Numbered from the stretch's first letter, positions 1 through 5,609 are shown. The stretch: DNA of 6,177 nucleotides from an uncultured bacterium (GCA_905215195.1 CAJMPF010000111.1:1-6177), one strand, 5' to 3'. Notes: a model not told the origin generated them from the letters alone. Numbers and translations: made by a program.

Positions 1-158
1 TTGGCGCGCTCTAAAAGATACCAGTTCACCGCCGTCGTCTTGCCGTAGCCCATCGGCGCGACCACGGTGGTGAGCGCGCAGCGCGAGATCGGGCGCAGGC
101 ACTCCTGCAGGCGCTCGGATATGTAGACGGTGTTCAAATTCCAGCTTCGCTTCGGCAT
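1..158 (-). CDS. LuxR/MalT-type ATP-binding transcriptional regulator, N-terminal fragment (runs off left edge)
   Basis: Only the first 52 codons are present; the gene continues past base 1. Translated from the ATG at 158, the protein starts MPKRSWNLNTVYISERLQ and reaches a Walker A P-loop, APMGYGKTT, at residues 34-42. This layout (short N-terminal lead-in, then 'TTVVAPMGYGKTT') is typical of the large MalT/LuxR-family regulators, in which a STAND-type NTPase domain precedes a long repeat region and a C-terminal LuxR helix-turn-helix. Those later parts lie outside the window, so the DNA-binding domain and ligand are unknown. The start is supported by a strong GGAGG at 165-169, six bases upstream of the ATG, and by a candidate promoter at 200-228. 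It follows mnmE on the same strand but is separated by a terminator, so it is probably transcribed alone. Another P-loop ATPase with a similar start cannot be excluded. Confidence 0.75.
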   Translation of the reverse strand, partial: MPKRSWNLNTVYISERLQECLRPISRCALTTVVAPMGYGKTTAVNWYLLERA

Positions 159-199
159 GGCGTACCTCCAAGACAGTTTTGACTGGGGGCTTTTCTTTC

Positions 200-228
200 A
201 AGATATCATACGCCGCGTTTTTTGGCAA
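200..228 (-). promoter_or_regulatory. Candidate promoter for the LuxR/MalT-type gene
   Basis: On the minus strand, TTGCCA (228-223, 5 of 6 match to the -35 consensus) and TATCTT (205-200, 4 of 6 match to the -10) are separated by exactly 17 bases. Initiation would fall around 193, giving a leader of about 35 bases with a GGAGG ribosome site. The placement just downstream of the mnmE terminator supports independent transcription. This is a sequence match only. Confidence 0.5.
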
Positions 229-267
229 CTATGAGAAAAAAGCGGCTGAATGAATGCGGCATCTGAT

Positions 268-304
268 AAAAAATGCCCTGAACGGTTCGTCCAGGGCACT
301 TTTA
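268..304 (-). terminator. Intrinsic terminator after mnmE
   Basis: A 10-bp stem pairs 274-283 with 289-298 around a 5-base loop (284-288). On the minus strand it contains one G-T wobble and is followed by a run of six T (A at 268-273). It begins 20 bases beyond the MnmE stop codon at 318-320. The plus strand also has a short T run (300-303), so weak function in the other direction is possible. It separates mnmE from the downstream regulator gene. Confidence 0.85.
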
Positions 305-317
305 TTGAAATAAGCTC

Positions 318-695
318 TTATTTTCCGACGCAGAAGCGCTCGAAGATGCGCGCGACCATGTCCTCGCGCGCGGTGCGGCCCGTGAGCTCGCCGAGGGCGT
401 TTTCCGCCTGCTCTACTTCCGTGAGTACAACGTCGGGCGTCATGCCGCTTTGGAGCGCGTCCTTCGCCGCACGGACGCTATCAAGCGCGCGGCGGATGGC
501 GTCGGCCTGACGGGCGTTTGTCACGAGGGACGTATCGCCTTTCGGCGCGGGGTAAAGCGTGCGGATCGCCGCTTCCAGCGCTTCGAACCCCTCGTGCGTC
601 ACGCTTGAGAGCGAAATAATCGACTCCGGCGTGCGCCAGTCCTTGTCGGGGACAATGCCTGCCCCGCCGCCGAGGTCGGATTTTGTCAGCACAAT
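318..695 (-). pseudogene. mnmE: tRNA uridine-34 modification GTPase MnmE, C-terminal fragment only
   Basis: With MnmG, MnmE installs the (carboxymethyl)aminomethyl group on the wobble uridine (U34) of certain tRNAs. This fragment of about 125 residues begins inside the GTPase domain at the G4 guanine-recognition motif (VLTKSDLGGG, equivalent to NKxD). It continues through a G5-like region (ISLSSVTHEGFEAL), then the C-terminal helical domain (TNARQADAIRRAL, GELTGRTAREDMVARIF). It ends in the family signature FCVGK, whose cysteine is conserved in MnmE. A full MnmE is about 450-460 residues, so roughly 330 are missing: the N-terminal folate-binding domain, the first helical half and G1-G3. The frame stays open upstream only to a TGA at 711-713, and the sequence upstream of about 695 is ftsH in another frame. 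A GTG at 692 could be called as a start, but it falls inside the G4 motif and lacks a convincing ribosome site. The family is certain; whether the break is biological or an assembly artefact is open. Confidence 0.9.
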
Positions 696-1732
696 GCCGG
701 ATCCAGGATGTCAGGACGGTTGGTCGCAGCGATCAGGATGACCGACTCGCTTTCCTCAAAGCCGTCCATCTCGACCAGCAGCTGGTTGAGCGTCTGCTCG
801 CGCTCGTCGTGACCGCCGCCCAAGCCAGCTCCGCGCTGACGTCCCACGGCATCGATCTCATCGATGAAGATGATCGACGGGGCCTGGGACTTGGCCTCCT
901 TAAAGAGGTCACGCACACGGCTGGCGCCGACACCTACGAACATCTCGACAAAGTCGGAACCCGAGATGCTAAAGAACGGCACGCCCGCCTCGCCGGCAAC
1001 AGCCTTGGCCAGCAGCGTTTTACCGGTGCCCGGAGGGCCAACCAGCAACACGCCACGCGGGATCGTGGCGCCCAGCTTGCGATAGCGATCCGGATCGCTC
1101 AAAAAGTCACGGATCTCCTCGAGCTCCTCGACTGCCTCGTCCACGCCGGCAACGTCTTCAAACTTGACCTTGAGGCGTGTGGCCTCGTTGGTCTTGGCGT
1201 TGGTCTTGCCAAACTGCATGTTCCTGTTGTTGGCGCCCATCATCTGGCGCATAAAGTAGAACATGATGGCGATAAGGGCGATCGTCGGAAGCACACTCAT
1301 CGCCAAGTCGCCCCAAAAATCGGGATCGTTGGTGTTGACGATGTACTTGGTATCGGGGTGCTCCGCCATGAGATCGGCAAGCGAATCGGAGCCGACATAG
1401 GTCGAGGAGAAGCTCTTGAGCTCGCTCGTATCGCCCTTGTCCTTCTTCGTCTTCCAGTAATGACCCGTCACGCTTCCGTCTTGAACCGTATAGGTCAGAT
1501 CTTCGACGCGATCCTGCTTGATGGCGCTCACCATCTCGCTCGTCGCGAGCTTAACGGTATTGCTGGAATTGGCAAAGCCGGAGCCCATGTTAAAGAAGGC
1601 GTAGCCCAGAAGCGCGCAAGCCAAAATAAAATACAGCCAGCCCGTACGCGTGGGCTTCTTGCCTCCGGGCATCCCCGGGATCTTTGGGTCCCGGGGAGTC
1701 TGGGAATTGTTATCGTTACGGTCGTCGGGCAT
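686..1732 (-). CDS. ftsH: ATP-dependent zinc metalloprotease FtsH, N-terminal half (truncated)
   Basis: FtsH is a hexameric membrane AAA protease that degrades misfolded membrane proteins and some soluble regulators. Visible in order: a polar cytoplasmic N-terminus (1-30), a first membrane helix (about 31-50), an extracytoplasmic domain (about 55-140), a second membrane helix (about 143-162), then the AAA core. The core has Walker A GPPGTGKT (232-239), the pore-loop FVEMFVGVGA (261-270), Walker B IIFIDEIDA (287-295) and sensor-1 AATN (335-338). It breaks after DPAL (344-347), adding one cysteine and a stop. The second region of homology with its arginine fingers, the AAA lid and the M41 zinc protease domain (HEXXH) are all absent, out of about 600-700 residues in the family. 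The product could insert in the membrane but could not act as a protease. The ATG at 1732 lies one base past the hpt stop, with GGAGG (1745-1749) inside the end of hpt, so the two are co-transcribed and probably translationally coupled. Confidence 0.93.
   Translation of the reverse strand: MPDDRNDNNSQTPRDPKIPGMPGGKKPTRTGWLYFILACALLGYAFFNMGSGFANSSNTVKLATSEMVSAIKQDRVEDLTYTVQDGSVTGHYWKTKKDKGDTSELKSFSSTYVGSDSLADLMAEHPDTKYIVNTNDPDFWGDLAMSVLPTIALIAIMFYFMRQMMGANNRNMQFGKTNAKTNEATRLKVKFEDVAGVDEAVEELEEIRDFLSDPDRYRKLGATIPRGVLLVGPPGTGKTLLAKAVAGEAGVPFFSISGSDFVEMFVGVGASRVRDLFKEAKSQAPSIIFIDEIDAVGRQRGAGLGGGHDEREQTLNQLLVEMDGFEESESVILIAATNRPDILDPALC
692..695. other. Junction between truncated ftsH and truncated mnmE
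   Basis: Reading the minus strand, FtsH homology is clear through DPAL (703-692) and then stops; the next codons give C and a TGA instead of the invariant LRPGRFDR. MnmE homology is clear from IVLTKSDL onward (695 downward) in a different frame. The two therefore share about four bases, ATTG on the minus strand, at the join. No inverted repeat, target-site duplication or insertion-sequence remnant is visible here. Possible causes are a chimeric assembly join, a microhomology-mediated deletion, or one end of an inversion. Confidence 0.85.
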
Positions 1733-1733
1733 C

Positions 1734-2282
1734 TTACGAATAAACCTCCGGTTTCAAAATGCCCAGATACGGAAGGTTACGATAGCGCTCGGCATAGTCG
1801 AGGCCGTAGCCCACCACAAAGGCATCGGGGCAATGGGTTCCAACATACTTGGGCGTGATGGCCGAGACGCGGTCCTCAACGTCCTTCCACAGGAAGGCGG
1901 CGACCTCCAGAGAAGCGGGCTTGCGGCTCTCGAGGTTCTTCATCAGATACTTGAGCGTCAGGCCCGAGTCCAGAATGTCCTCGACGATCAGCACGTCGCG
2001 ACCGCGGATGTCGATATCCAGGTCCTTAATGATACGCACGATACCCGAGGACTTCACACCGTCGCCATAGCTCGAAACAGCCATGAAATCGATGTTGGTC
2101 GGCAGCTCGATCTTACGCATCAGGTCGCCCATAAAGACCACGGCGCCGCGCAGGACCGCAATCAGCACCAGATCCTTACCCGCGTAATCGCGAGTAATCT
2201 CCTCGCCCAGGCGAGAGACGATACCGTCGATATCCTCCTGCGTGAACAGAACCTTCTCGATATCCGGATGTTGAGAAGCCAT
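1734..2282 (-). CDS. hpt: Hypoxanthine(-guanine) phosphoribosyltransferase
   Basis: This is a cytoplasmic purine-salvage enzyme that transfers phosphoribose from PRPP to hypoxanthine, usually also guanine, giving IMP or GMP. The 182-residue protein has the usual length and all family landmarks. These are the pyrophosphate-binding loop AVLRGAVVFMGDL (42-54), the flexible catalytic loop with SSYGDG (70-75), the PRPP-binding signature VLIVEDILDSGLTL (97-110, acidic pair E101-D102), the base-recognition lysine region FLWKD (130-134), and the C-terminal FVVGYGLDYAERYRNLPYLG (155-174). The start ATG at 2282 has AAAGGG at 2288-2293, five bases upstream. It sits between tilS and ftsH, an arrangement conserved in many bacteria. 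The 147-base gap behind tilS contains a candidate promoter, so hpt-ftsH may be transcribed both from there and by read-through from tilS. Nothing in the gene itself looks damaged. Confidence 0.97.
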   Translation of the reverse strand: MASQHPDIEKVLFTQEDIDGIVSRLGEEITRDYAGKDLVLIAVLRGAVVFMGDLMRKIELPTNIDFMAVSSYGDGVKSSGIVRIIKDLDIDIRGRDVLIVEDILDSGLTLKYLMKNLESRKPASLEVAAFLWKDVEDRVSAITPKYVGTHCPDAFVVGYGLDYAERYRNLPYLGILKPEVYS

Positions 2283-2338
2283 GACAACCCTTTCTTGTGC
2301 TTATCGCCCACACACCGCCGTATGGACGCGAACTACAC

Positions 2339-2368
2339 ATTCTAGCAGCGCACGGGGTATATTTTCCA
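2339..2368 (-). promoter_or_regulatory. Candidate extended -10 promoter for hpt-ftsH
   Basis: On the minus strand, TGC-TAGAAT (2347-2339) forms an extended -10 element, with TGGAAA (2368-2363) as a modest -35 at 18-base spacing. Initiation would fall near 2332 and give a leader of about 50 bases before hpt. The element is interleaved with the dyad at 2348-2378, which suggests regulated transcription. Evidence is consensus match and position only. Confidence 0.45.
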
Positions 2369-2378
2369 GCCCGTGCGC
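2348..2378. repeat. Perfect 9-bp inverted repeat between tilS and hpt
   Basis: GCGCACGGG (2348-2356) and CCCGTGCGC (2370-2378) are perfect complements separated by 13 bases. In a tilS read-through transcript this would fold into a stable hairpin, but no T run follows on the minus strand, so it is not a typical intrinsic terminator. As DNA, the arms are centred 22 bp apart, about two helical turns, and bracket the candidate -35 of the hpt promoter. It could be an operator or an mRNA processing or stabilising hairpin; the sequence does not decide. Confidence 0.7.
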
Positions 2379-2429
2379 CATCAGCGCGGGAATACCGTCA
2401 ACGTCGCACAGAATAGCTGGCGTGGGACG

Positions 2430-3968
2430 CTATTCCGCATCGACCACGCGGAGCAGATATGCCACGCGCGTTGCGGCCGTGCACTTAAAACGCTCGTCCG
2501 CGCGAACTCCGGCGACCCACACCACGGCGCCCCCCGGCGCCGTCCTCACCATGGGCACGCCGGCGCGCTCGGAAACGGGAATGCGAGCCTCTCCTAGCAA
2601 GTCGGATACCTTCTTGCTTCGGCCACTCATTCCTAACGGGCACATCACGTCTCCCGGTGCGGGACCGTCCACCCACAGGCGCGCCAATCGCGCCTCTGCA
2701 GGGATCTCGCCACGTGAGCCCGCCAGGATCCGCTCACTATCGCTGTCGGCAAAACCCAGGGCAGCCGCGTCTACCAAAGCTGTCACTTCCCCGGCAACCG
2801 CAAGCTCACGGGCGCGGCGCACGATATCGCATCCCGGCTCAACGGCCATCGGCTCTGCGACCAGCATGCGCCCCCCGCCCAACGGCAAACGACCGGGTAC
2901 GGTAACCCAGTCCGCGACCAGGCCCTCGCGAGCCGCCGGCGCCTTAAACGCCAGCATGCCAAACTCAATGCGTGCGTCAATCCCCGCCGGAAGCGTGACC
3001 GAGCCGGCGCCCTCGGCAACGCAGGAAAGGACTCGCTCCACATGTCGCATCTCGGGACGAGCGTCCGGATCGATGCGCTTAATCGCCAGTCGCACGATGC
3101 GCCGCGCGATTACCACCTCGGCCGCAGCAAGGCGCCTGGCATCGAGCACCAGCGCGCCCGTTGCCTCTTTGCGCAAACAGCTTCGAAACGCCCGTGCCGA
3201 CAGCTGGGATAGAAACGCATCTTCATCACCCAAGATCTCACAGGCGGCGCCAATCGTCTTGCACACGCTCGCATTACGCTGTGCCACCACCGGCATTACC
3301 CGATGGCGCACGTAGTTTCGCAGATACGAGATATCCTCATTGCTCTCGTCTTCACGCCACGGCTGACCATGTACCTGTAGATAGCCCACGAGCTCGCCAT
3401 GAGTTAGGTCGAGCAAGGGACGCACCACGATATTCCTCCGGCGAGGAATGCTCGATAGGCCAGCGGGCCCTGAACCCTTAATCGCGTTCATCAAAAACGT
3501 TTCCGCGCGATCCGAAGACGTGTGCGCGGTGCAGATACGAGCCGCCGTTCGCGGTGCCCCCGTCTGGGCGCAGAGCTCGCGAACATACCTCCGCGCCGCG
3601 GCATAGCGCACCTCGCGGGCCGCGGCCTCAATATTGCCCGACTCCCCATCAAAATAAGCGTGCTCCACGCACAGCGGTAAACCATATTTCGCGCAGAGCT
3701 CACGCACAAAGGCCTCGTCGCCATCGGACGCCTTGCCGCGCAGATGATGGTTTACATGCAGCACATGCAGGCGCTCGCGAGCAATGGGGGCAACACCGCG
3801 TCCGTCTTGGATATCCAGCTTTGATGTGCACGCCATAAGAAGCAGTGCCGTCGAGTCCGCGCCGCCTGATACCATGAGCACGACAGGAGCTGCCTGCTGC
3901 CTCGTCCGGGTCTCATCGACTGCCCCAGGCACGGCATGGTGTCCGTAATGCTGTGATACCGTAGGCAT
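2430..3968 (-). CDS. tilS: tRNA(Ile)-lysidine synthase TilS
   Basis: TilS uses ATP and lysine to convert C34 of the CAU-anticodon tRNA(Ile) to lysidine, so that the tRNA reads AUA. The 512-residue protein has the N-type PP-loop SGGADS (34-39), HVNHHLRG (71-78), an HTSSDRAET segment (149-157) in place of the usual HHxDDQxET, GSGPAGL (165-171), and the core-end motif SNEDISYLRNYVRHRVMP (209-226). After this come a long helical middle domain and a C-terminal TilS domain (about 420-510) containing PLGMSGRSKKVSDLL (444-458) and VVWVAGVRADERF (482-494). It is somewhat longer than common TilS proteins (about 430-470 residues). The ATG at 3968 is supported by GAGGAGG (3975-3981), six bases upstream. 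It heads the tilS-hpt-ftsH block and is divergent from walJ across a 48-base gap. Confidence 0.95.
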   Translation of the reverse strand: MPTVSQHYGHHAVPGAVDETRTRQQAAPVVLMVSGGADSTALLLMACTSKLDIQDGRGVAPIARERLHVLHVNHHLRGKASDGDEAFVRELCAKYGLPLCVEHAYFDGESGNIEAAAREVRYAAARRYVRELCAQTGAPRTAARICTAHTSSDRAETFLMNAIKGSGPAGLSSIPRRRNIVVRPLLDLTHGELVGYLQVHGQPWREDESNEDISYLRNYVRHRVMPVVAQRNASVCKTIGAACEILGDEDAFLSQLSARAFRSCLRKEATGALVLDARRLAAAEVVIARRIVRLAIKRIDPDARPEMRHVERVLSCVAEGAGSVTLPAGIDARIEFGMLAFKAPAAREGLVADWVTVPGRLPLGGGRMLVAEPMAVEPGCDIVRRARELAVAGEVTALVDAAALGFADSDSERILAGSRGEIPAEARLARLWVDGPAPGDVMCPLGMSGRSKKVSDLLGEARIPVSERAGVPMVRTAPGGAVVWVAGVRADERFKCTAATRVAYLLRVVDAE

Positions 3969-3996
3969 TTGCTTCCTCCTCTATTCGTCCGCACCC

Positions 3997-4002
3997 ATTG
4001 TA
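3997..4002 (-). promoter_or_regulatory. Possible -10 element for tilS
   Basis: TACAAT on the minus strand (4002-3997) matches five of six -10 consensus bases and lies about 30 bases upstream of the tilS ATG, within the 48-base tilS/walJ divergent gap. No convincing -35 hexamer is seen at the expected spacing; that position falls inside the walJ start region, so the two genes' control signals would overlap. Confidence 0.35.
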
Positions 4003-4016
4003 TCCTTTGGAATCTT

Positions 4017-4826
4017 ATGTCTTGCCTGCACCTTCATATCCTCGGTAGTGGCTCTAAAGGCAACTGCGCACTCATCGAGGGCCCGCAGGGGCTCATTATG
4101 GTCGATGACGGACTGTCTCGCCGCGAGACATTAAAGCGCATGGCAGAACTGGGGCTCTCGGCAGACAACGTCTCGGCTCTTCTCATTACTCATGAGCATA
4201 GCGATCACATCAAGGGTCTCGATGTCTGGTGCAAGCACTGGCACGGCCCCCTCTTTGCCAGCAGGGGCACTCTTTCGAGCAAAGAAAATCTTTCGCATCT
4301 GCCTGTCGAGGAATTCGATCCCGGTGACACCCTATCCATTGCCGGCATCCACGTGCAAACCTACTCAACGTCACACGATGTCATCAATCCAGTCGGCTAT
4401 CGATTCAATGCTCTCGATGATTCCATCGGCTTTGCCACCGACACCGGAGAGCTATCGAGCCAAGCCATGAACACCCTCAAAGATTGTCGAGTCCTCGCAC
4501 TCGAAAGCAACCACGATGTGACCATGCTGCGCGAGGGAGAATATCCCCGCTTTCTTCAGGAGCGCATCCTGTCTGCAAGGGGACACCTCTCCAACGGCCA
4601 AGCCGCCGAAGCCGCGCGCGAACTTGTTACCGATCGCACCGAACAGCTCATTGCCATGCATATCAGCCAAGATAACAATCGTCCGAGCCTTACCGTCAAA
4701 AGCTTTGCCAACGCGCTTGATGCAAGTCTCGATGATGAGCTCGGCAGCTCTGCCACCCTTCTTCAAGGGCCACGAAAGCTCTCGATACGCCCTGCGAGTC
4801 AGTATCAACCGGCAACCATTGTATAG
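4017..4826 (+). CDS. walJ: Metallo-beta-lactamase-fold hydrolase, WalJ/YycJ type (probable DNA exonuclease)
   Basis: This 269-residue protein closely follows Bacillus YycJ/WalJ in length and motif order. YycJ has been described as a 5'-3' DNA exonuclease with a suggested repair role, so nuclease activity here is by family. Visible: N-terminal ILGSGSKGNC (8-17), VDDGLS (29-34), the metal-binding THEHSDH (58-64, H59, H61, D63, H64), STSHD (117-121, probable third metal histidine H120), TDTG (141-144, bridging aspartate), LESNHDVTML (162-171), and GHLSN (189-193, H190) with MHISQDNN (214-221) closing the site. The metal set looks complete. The frame is open back to 3969, but the ATG at 4017 gives a start that aligns with the family; its ribosome site is weak (TGGAA upstream). 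It is not next to walRK here, instead being divergent from tilS and convergent with hsp20. Confidence 0.88.
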   Translation: MSCLHLHILGSGSKGNCALIEGPQGLIMVDDGLSRRETLKRMAELGLSADNVSALLITHEHSDHIKGLDVWCKHWHGPLFASRGTLSSKENLSHLPVEEFDPGDTLSIAGIHVQTYSTSHDVINPVGYRFNALDDSIGFATDTGELSSQAMNTLKDCRVLALESNHDVTMLREGEYPRFLQERILSARGHLSNGQAAEAARELVTDRTEQLIAMHISQDNNRPSLTVKSFANALDASLDDELGSSATLLQGPRKLSIRPASQYQPATIV

Positions 4827-4840
4827 ACCGCTCTAGATAG

Positions 4841-4880
4841 CAAAAGGGGCCGGGAATCGCTTCCCAGCCCCTTTTGTTGT
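4841..4880. terminator. Bidirectional intrinsic terminator between walJ and hsp20
   Basis: A long hairpin pairs 4841-4850 with 4867-4876 (10 bp, including AAAA/TTTT ends). It continues past one C-A mismatch (4851/4866) with GGGAA (4852-4856) against TTCCC (4861-4865), and has a TCGC loop. The A4 and T4 ends supply a U-tract in either direction, and more T follows to about 4885. It lies 15 bases after the walJ stop and 33 bases after the hsp20 stop, as expected for two convergent genes sharing one terminator. Confidence 0.9.
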
Positions 4881-4908
4881 CTTTTAATAGCGAAGAACAC
4901 CAACGAAG

Positions 4909-5340
4909 TTATTCGATGGAGATCTTCGTAACGTTCTTCTTCTCGACGATCTTGGGAACCGTAACGGTCAGGATGCCGTCAGCGTACTTAGCCGAGAGGC
5001 CCTCGCTCGAAGCGTCCTTAAGATACACGCCACGCGTCGCGCTGTACGAGCTGAACTCCTTCTGCAGGAAGTTCTTGCCCTCGTTCTCCTCATCTTCCTC
5101 GACATTCACGCTAATGGACAGACGGCCCTCGTTAAGCTCGACATCGATATCGTCCTTGGCGACGCCGGTCAGATAAGCCTTGACCTCATAGCCATCGCCC
5201 TTATCCTCAACGTCAACGGGGAACGCCTTAGAGGCAATCGAGCTGTTCGCTAGGTCGCTCATATCATCAAACAGATCGAACAGCGAGCTTGCAGAGGGAC
5301 GAACGCCAAAAACCGAACGATAAGGAACCATGCTTGCCAT
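4909..5340 (-). CDS. Hsp20/alpha-crystallin family small heat-shock protein
   Basis: This is an ATP-independent holdase chaperone that binds unfolding proteins in the cytoplasm as oligomers. The 143-residue protein has a variable N-terminal arm (1-38) with SLFDLFDDM (19-27). The alpha-crystallin domain is at about 40-130: FPVDVEDKGDGYEVKAYLTGV, then DDIDVELNEGRLSISV, and the signature AKYADGILTVTVPK (117-130). A C-terminal I-x-I anchor, ISI (140-142), is the oligomer contact. An acidic insert (EEDEENEGKN, 81-90) sits in the loop between strands. The frame is open to an upstream ATG at 5373, but the ATG at 5340 is chosen because AAAAGGAG (5349-5356) sits eight bases before it and the protein then begins MASMVPYR as in many relatives. 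No hspR, hrcA or dnaK gene is adjacent. The upstream region has a dyad over the likely promoter and a hairpin over the ribosome site. Confidence 0.95.
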   Translation of the reverse strand: MASMVPYRSVFGVRPSASSLFDLFDDMSDLANSSIASKAFPVDVEDKGDGYEVKAYLTGVAKDDIDVELNEGRLSISVNVEEDEENEGKNFLQKEFSSYSATRGVYLKDASSEGLSAKYADGILTVTVPKIVEKKNVTKISIE

Positions 5341-5346
5341 GTTTAC

Positions 5347-5386
5347 CACTCCTTTTAAGGACTGCCGAGTCATCTTCTAGGTGACT
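5347..5386 (-). promoter_or_regulatory. Candidate RNA thermometer in the hsp20 leader
   Basis: In the minus-strand transcript, UCCU (5361-5358), a UAAA loop (5357-5354) and AGGA (5353-5350) form a 4-bp hairpin in which the AGGA of the Shine-Dalgarno is paired. CA (5364-5363) with UG (5348-5347) extends it across a G-G mismatch (5362/5349). A second leader hairpin lies just upstream (AGUCA/UGACU arms at 5386-5382 and 5372-5368). A weak stem pairing UCCU with the ribosome site of a small heat-shock gene matches the general design of known sHSP thermometers. Function is inferred, not shown. Confidence 0.4.
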
Positions 5387-5404
5387 GGGACTTCTTTTGA
5401 CGCT

Positions 5405-5435
5405 CTTATATATGCCCACCCAGTGCTCATATATA
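5405..5435 (-). promoter_or_regulatory. Likely hsp20 promoter region with an 8-bp dyad operator
   Basis: TATATATG (5407-5414) and CATATATA (5428-5435) form a perfect 8-bp inverted repeat with a 13-base spacer, arms centred 21 bp apart. On the minus strand the proximal arm supplies a TATATA or TATAAG -10 element, and the distal arm lies in the -35 zone, which has no good TTGACA match. Initiation near 5398-5400 would give a leader of about 60 bases. A poor -35 overlapped by a dyad is typical of regulated promoters. The binding protein is unknown, and the motif is not CIRCE. Confidence 0.5.
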
Positions 5436-5453
5436 CATCGACTATAAAGTTTT

Positions 5454-5497
5454 TTGAGTCCTGTACTATAAGCATATCTAAGTGTGTATGACTCAGG
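5454..5497. promoter_or_regulatory. Widely spaced HAIR-like half-sites upstream of hsp20
   Basis: TTGAGT (5454-5459) and ACTCAGG (5491-5497) resemble the two halves of the HspR element (CTTGAGT-N7-ACTCAAG) in inverted orientation, but are separated by 31 rather than 7 bases. TGAGTC (5455-5460) and GACTCA (5490-5495) are exact complements. ACTATAA also occurs twice in direct orientation at 5441-5447 and 5465-5471. Together these mark an operator-like zone shared by hsp20 and the divergent hypothetical gene, but no known regulator can be assigned. Confidence 0.3.
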
Positions 5498-5576
5498 TTT
5501 TAATAAGGTTAAGGTTCTTTGAACCAGAGCTTAAATCACGAGTATGTACGCAGCTACAAATAACTAGGGGCTTACA

Positions 5577-5609
5577 ATGAGCGCGTACACGTTGTTGGTA
5601 ACGAGCTAA
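5577..5609 (+). CDS. Possible 10-codon leader ORF ahead of the hypothetical gene
   Basis: An ATG at 5577 follows AGGGG (5566-5570) at six-base spacing, better than the signal of the main gene. It encodes MSAYTLLVTS and ends with TAA at 5607-5609. That stop overlaps the AAAGGG (5608-5613) used by the main ATG at 5618, so terminating ribosomes would sit on the next start site, an arrangement suited to translational coupling. A second, weaker 7-codon ORF (5544-5567) ends on the AGGGG itself. The peptide shows no obvious attenuation-type codon run. Its reality is uncertain. Confidence 0.35.
   Translation: MSAYTLLVTS

Noticed and set aside
690..692. GTG at 692 as the start of a genuine short protein
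   Set aside because: It falls inside the MnmE G4 motif, has no good ribosome site, and homology continues upstream of it to the junction.
699..704. A GGATCC (BamHI) site next to the ftsH/mnmE junction, suggesting a cloning join
   Set aside because: The site is part of the natural FtsH codons for L-D-P, and FtsH homology continues through A-L beyond it, so the break is not at the restriction site itself.
683..1858. A 391-codon open frame on the plus strand opposite ftsH
   Set aside because: It is the antisense shadow of ftsH and part of hpt; the minus-strand frames carry unmistakable FtsH and Hpt motifs, and this one shows no domain and crosses the junction by chance.
2281..3315. A 344-codon plus-strand frame opposite tilS
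   Set aside because: It is a shadow of TilS in GC-rich DNA, with S/R/T/A-rich composition and no recognisable motif.
3969..4016. Extending WalJ upstream to a TTG at 3969
   Set aside because: The extra 16 residues do not resemble the family N-terminus, and the segment overlaps the tilS ribosome site; the ATG at 4017 fits known WalJ/YycJ starts.
5341..5373. Starting Hsp20 at the ATG at 5373
   Set aside because: The ribosome site AAAAGGAG lies inside that extension and is correctly placed for the ATG at 5340.
5368..5386. AGTCA-N9-TGACT as a CIRCE element
   Set aside because: The nine-base spacer matches CIRCE but the arms do not resemble TTAGCACTC/GAGTGCTAA; it is better read as a leader hairpin.
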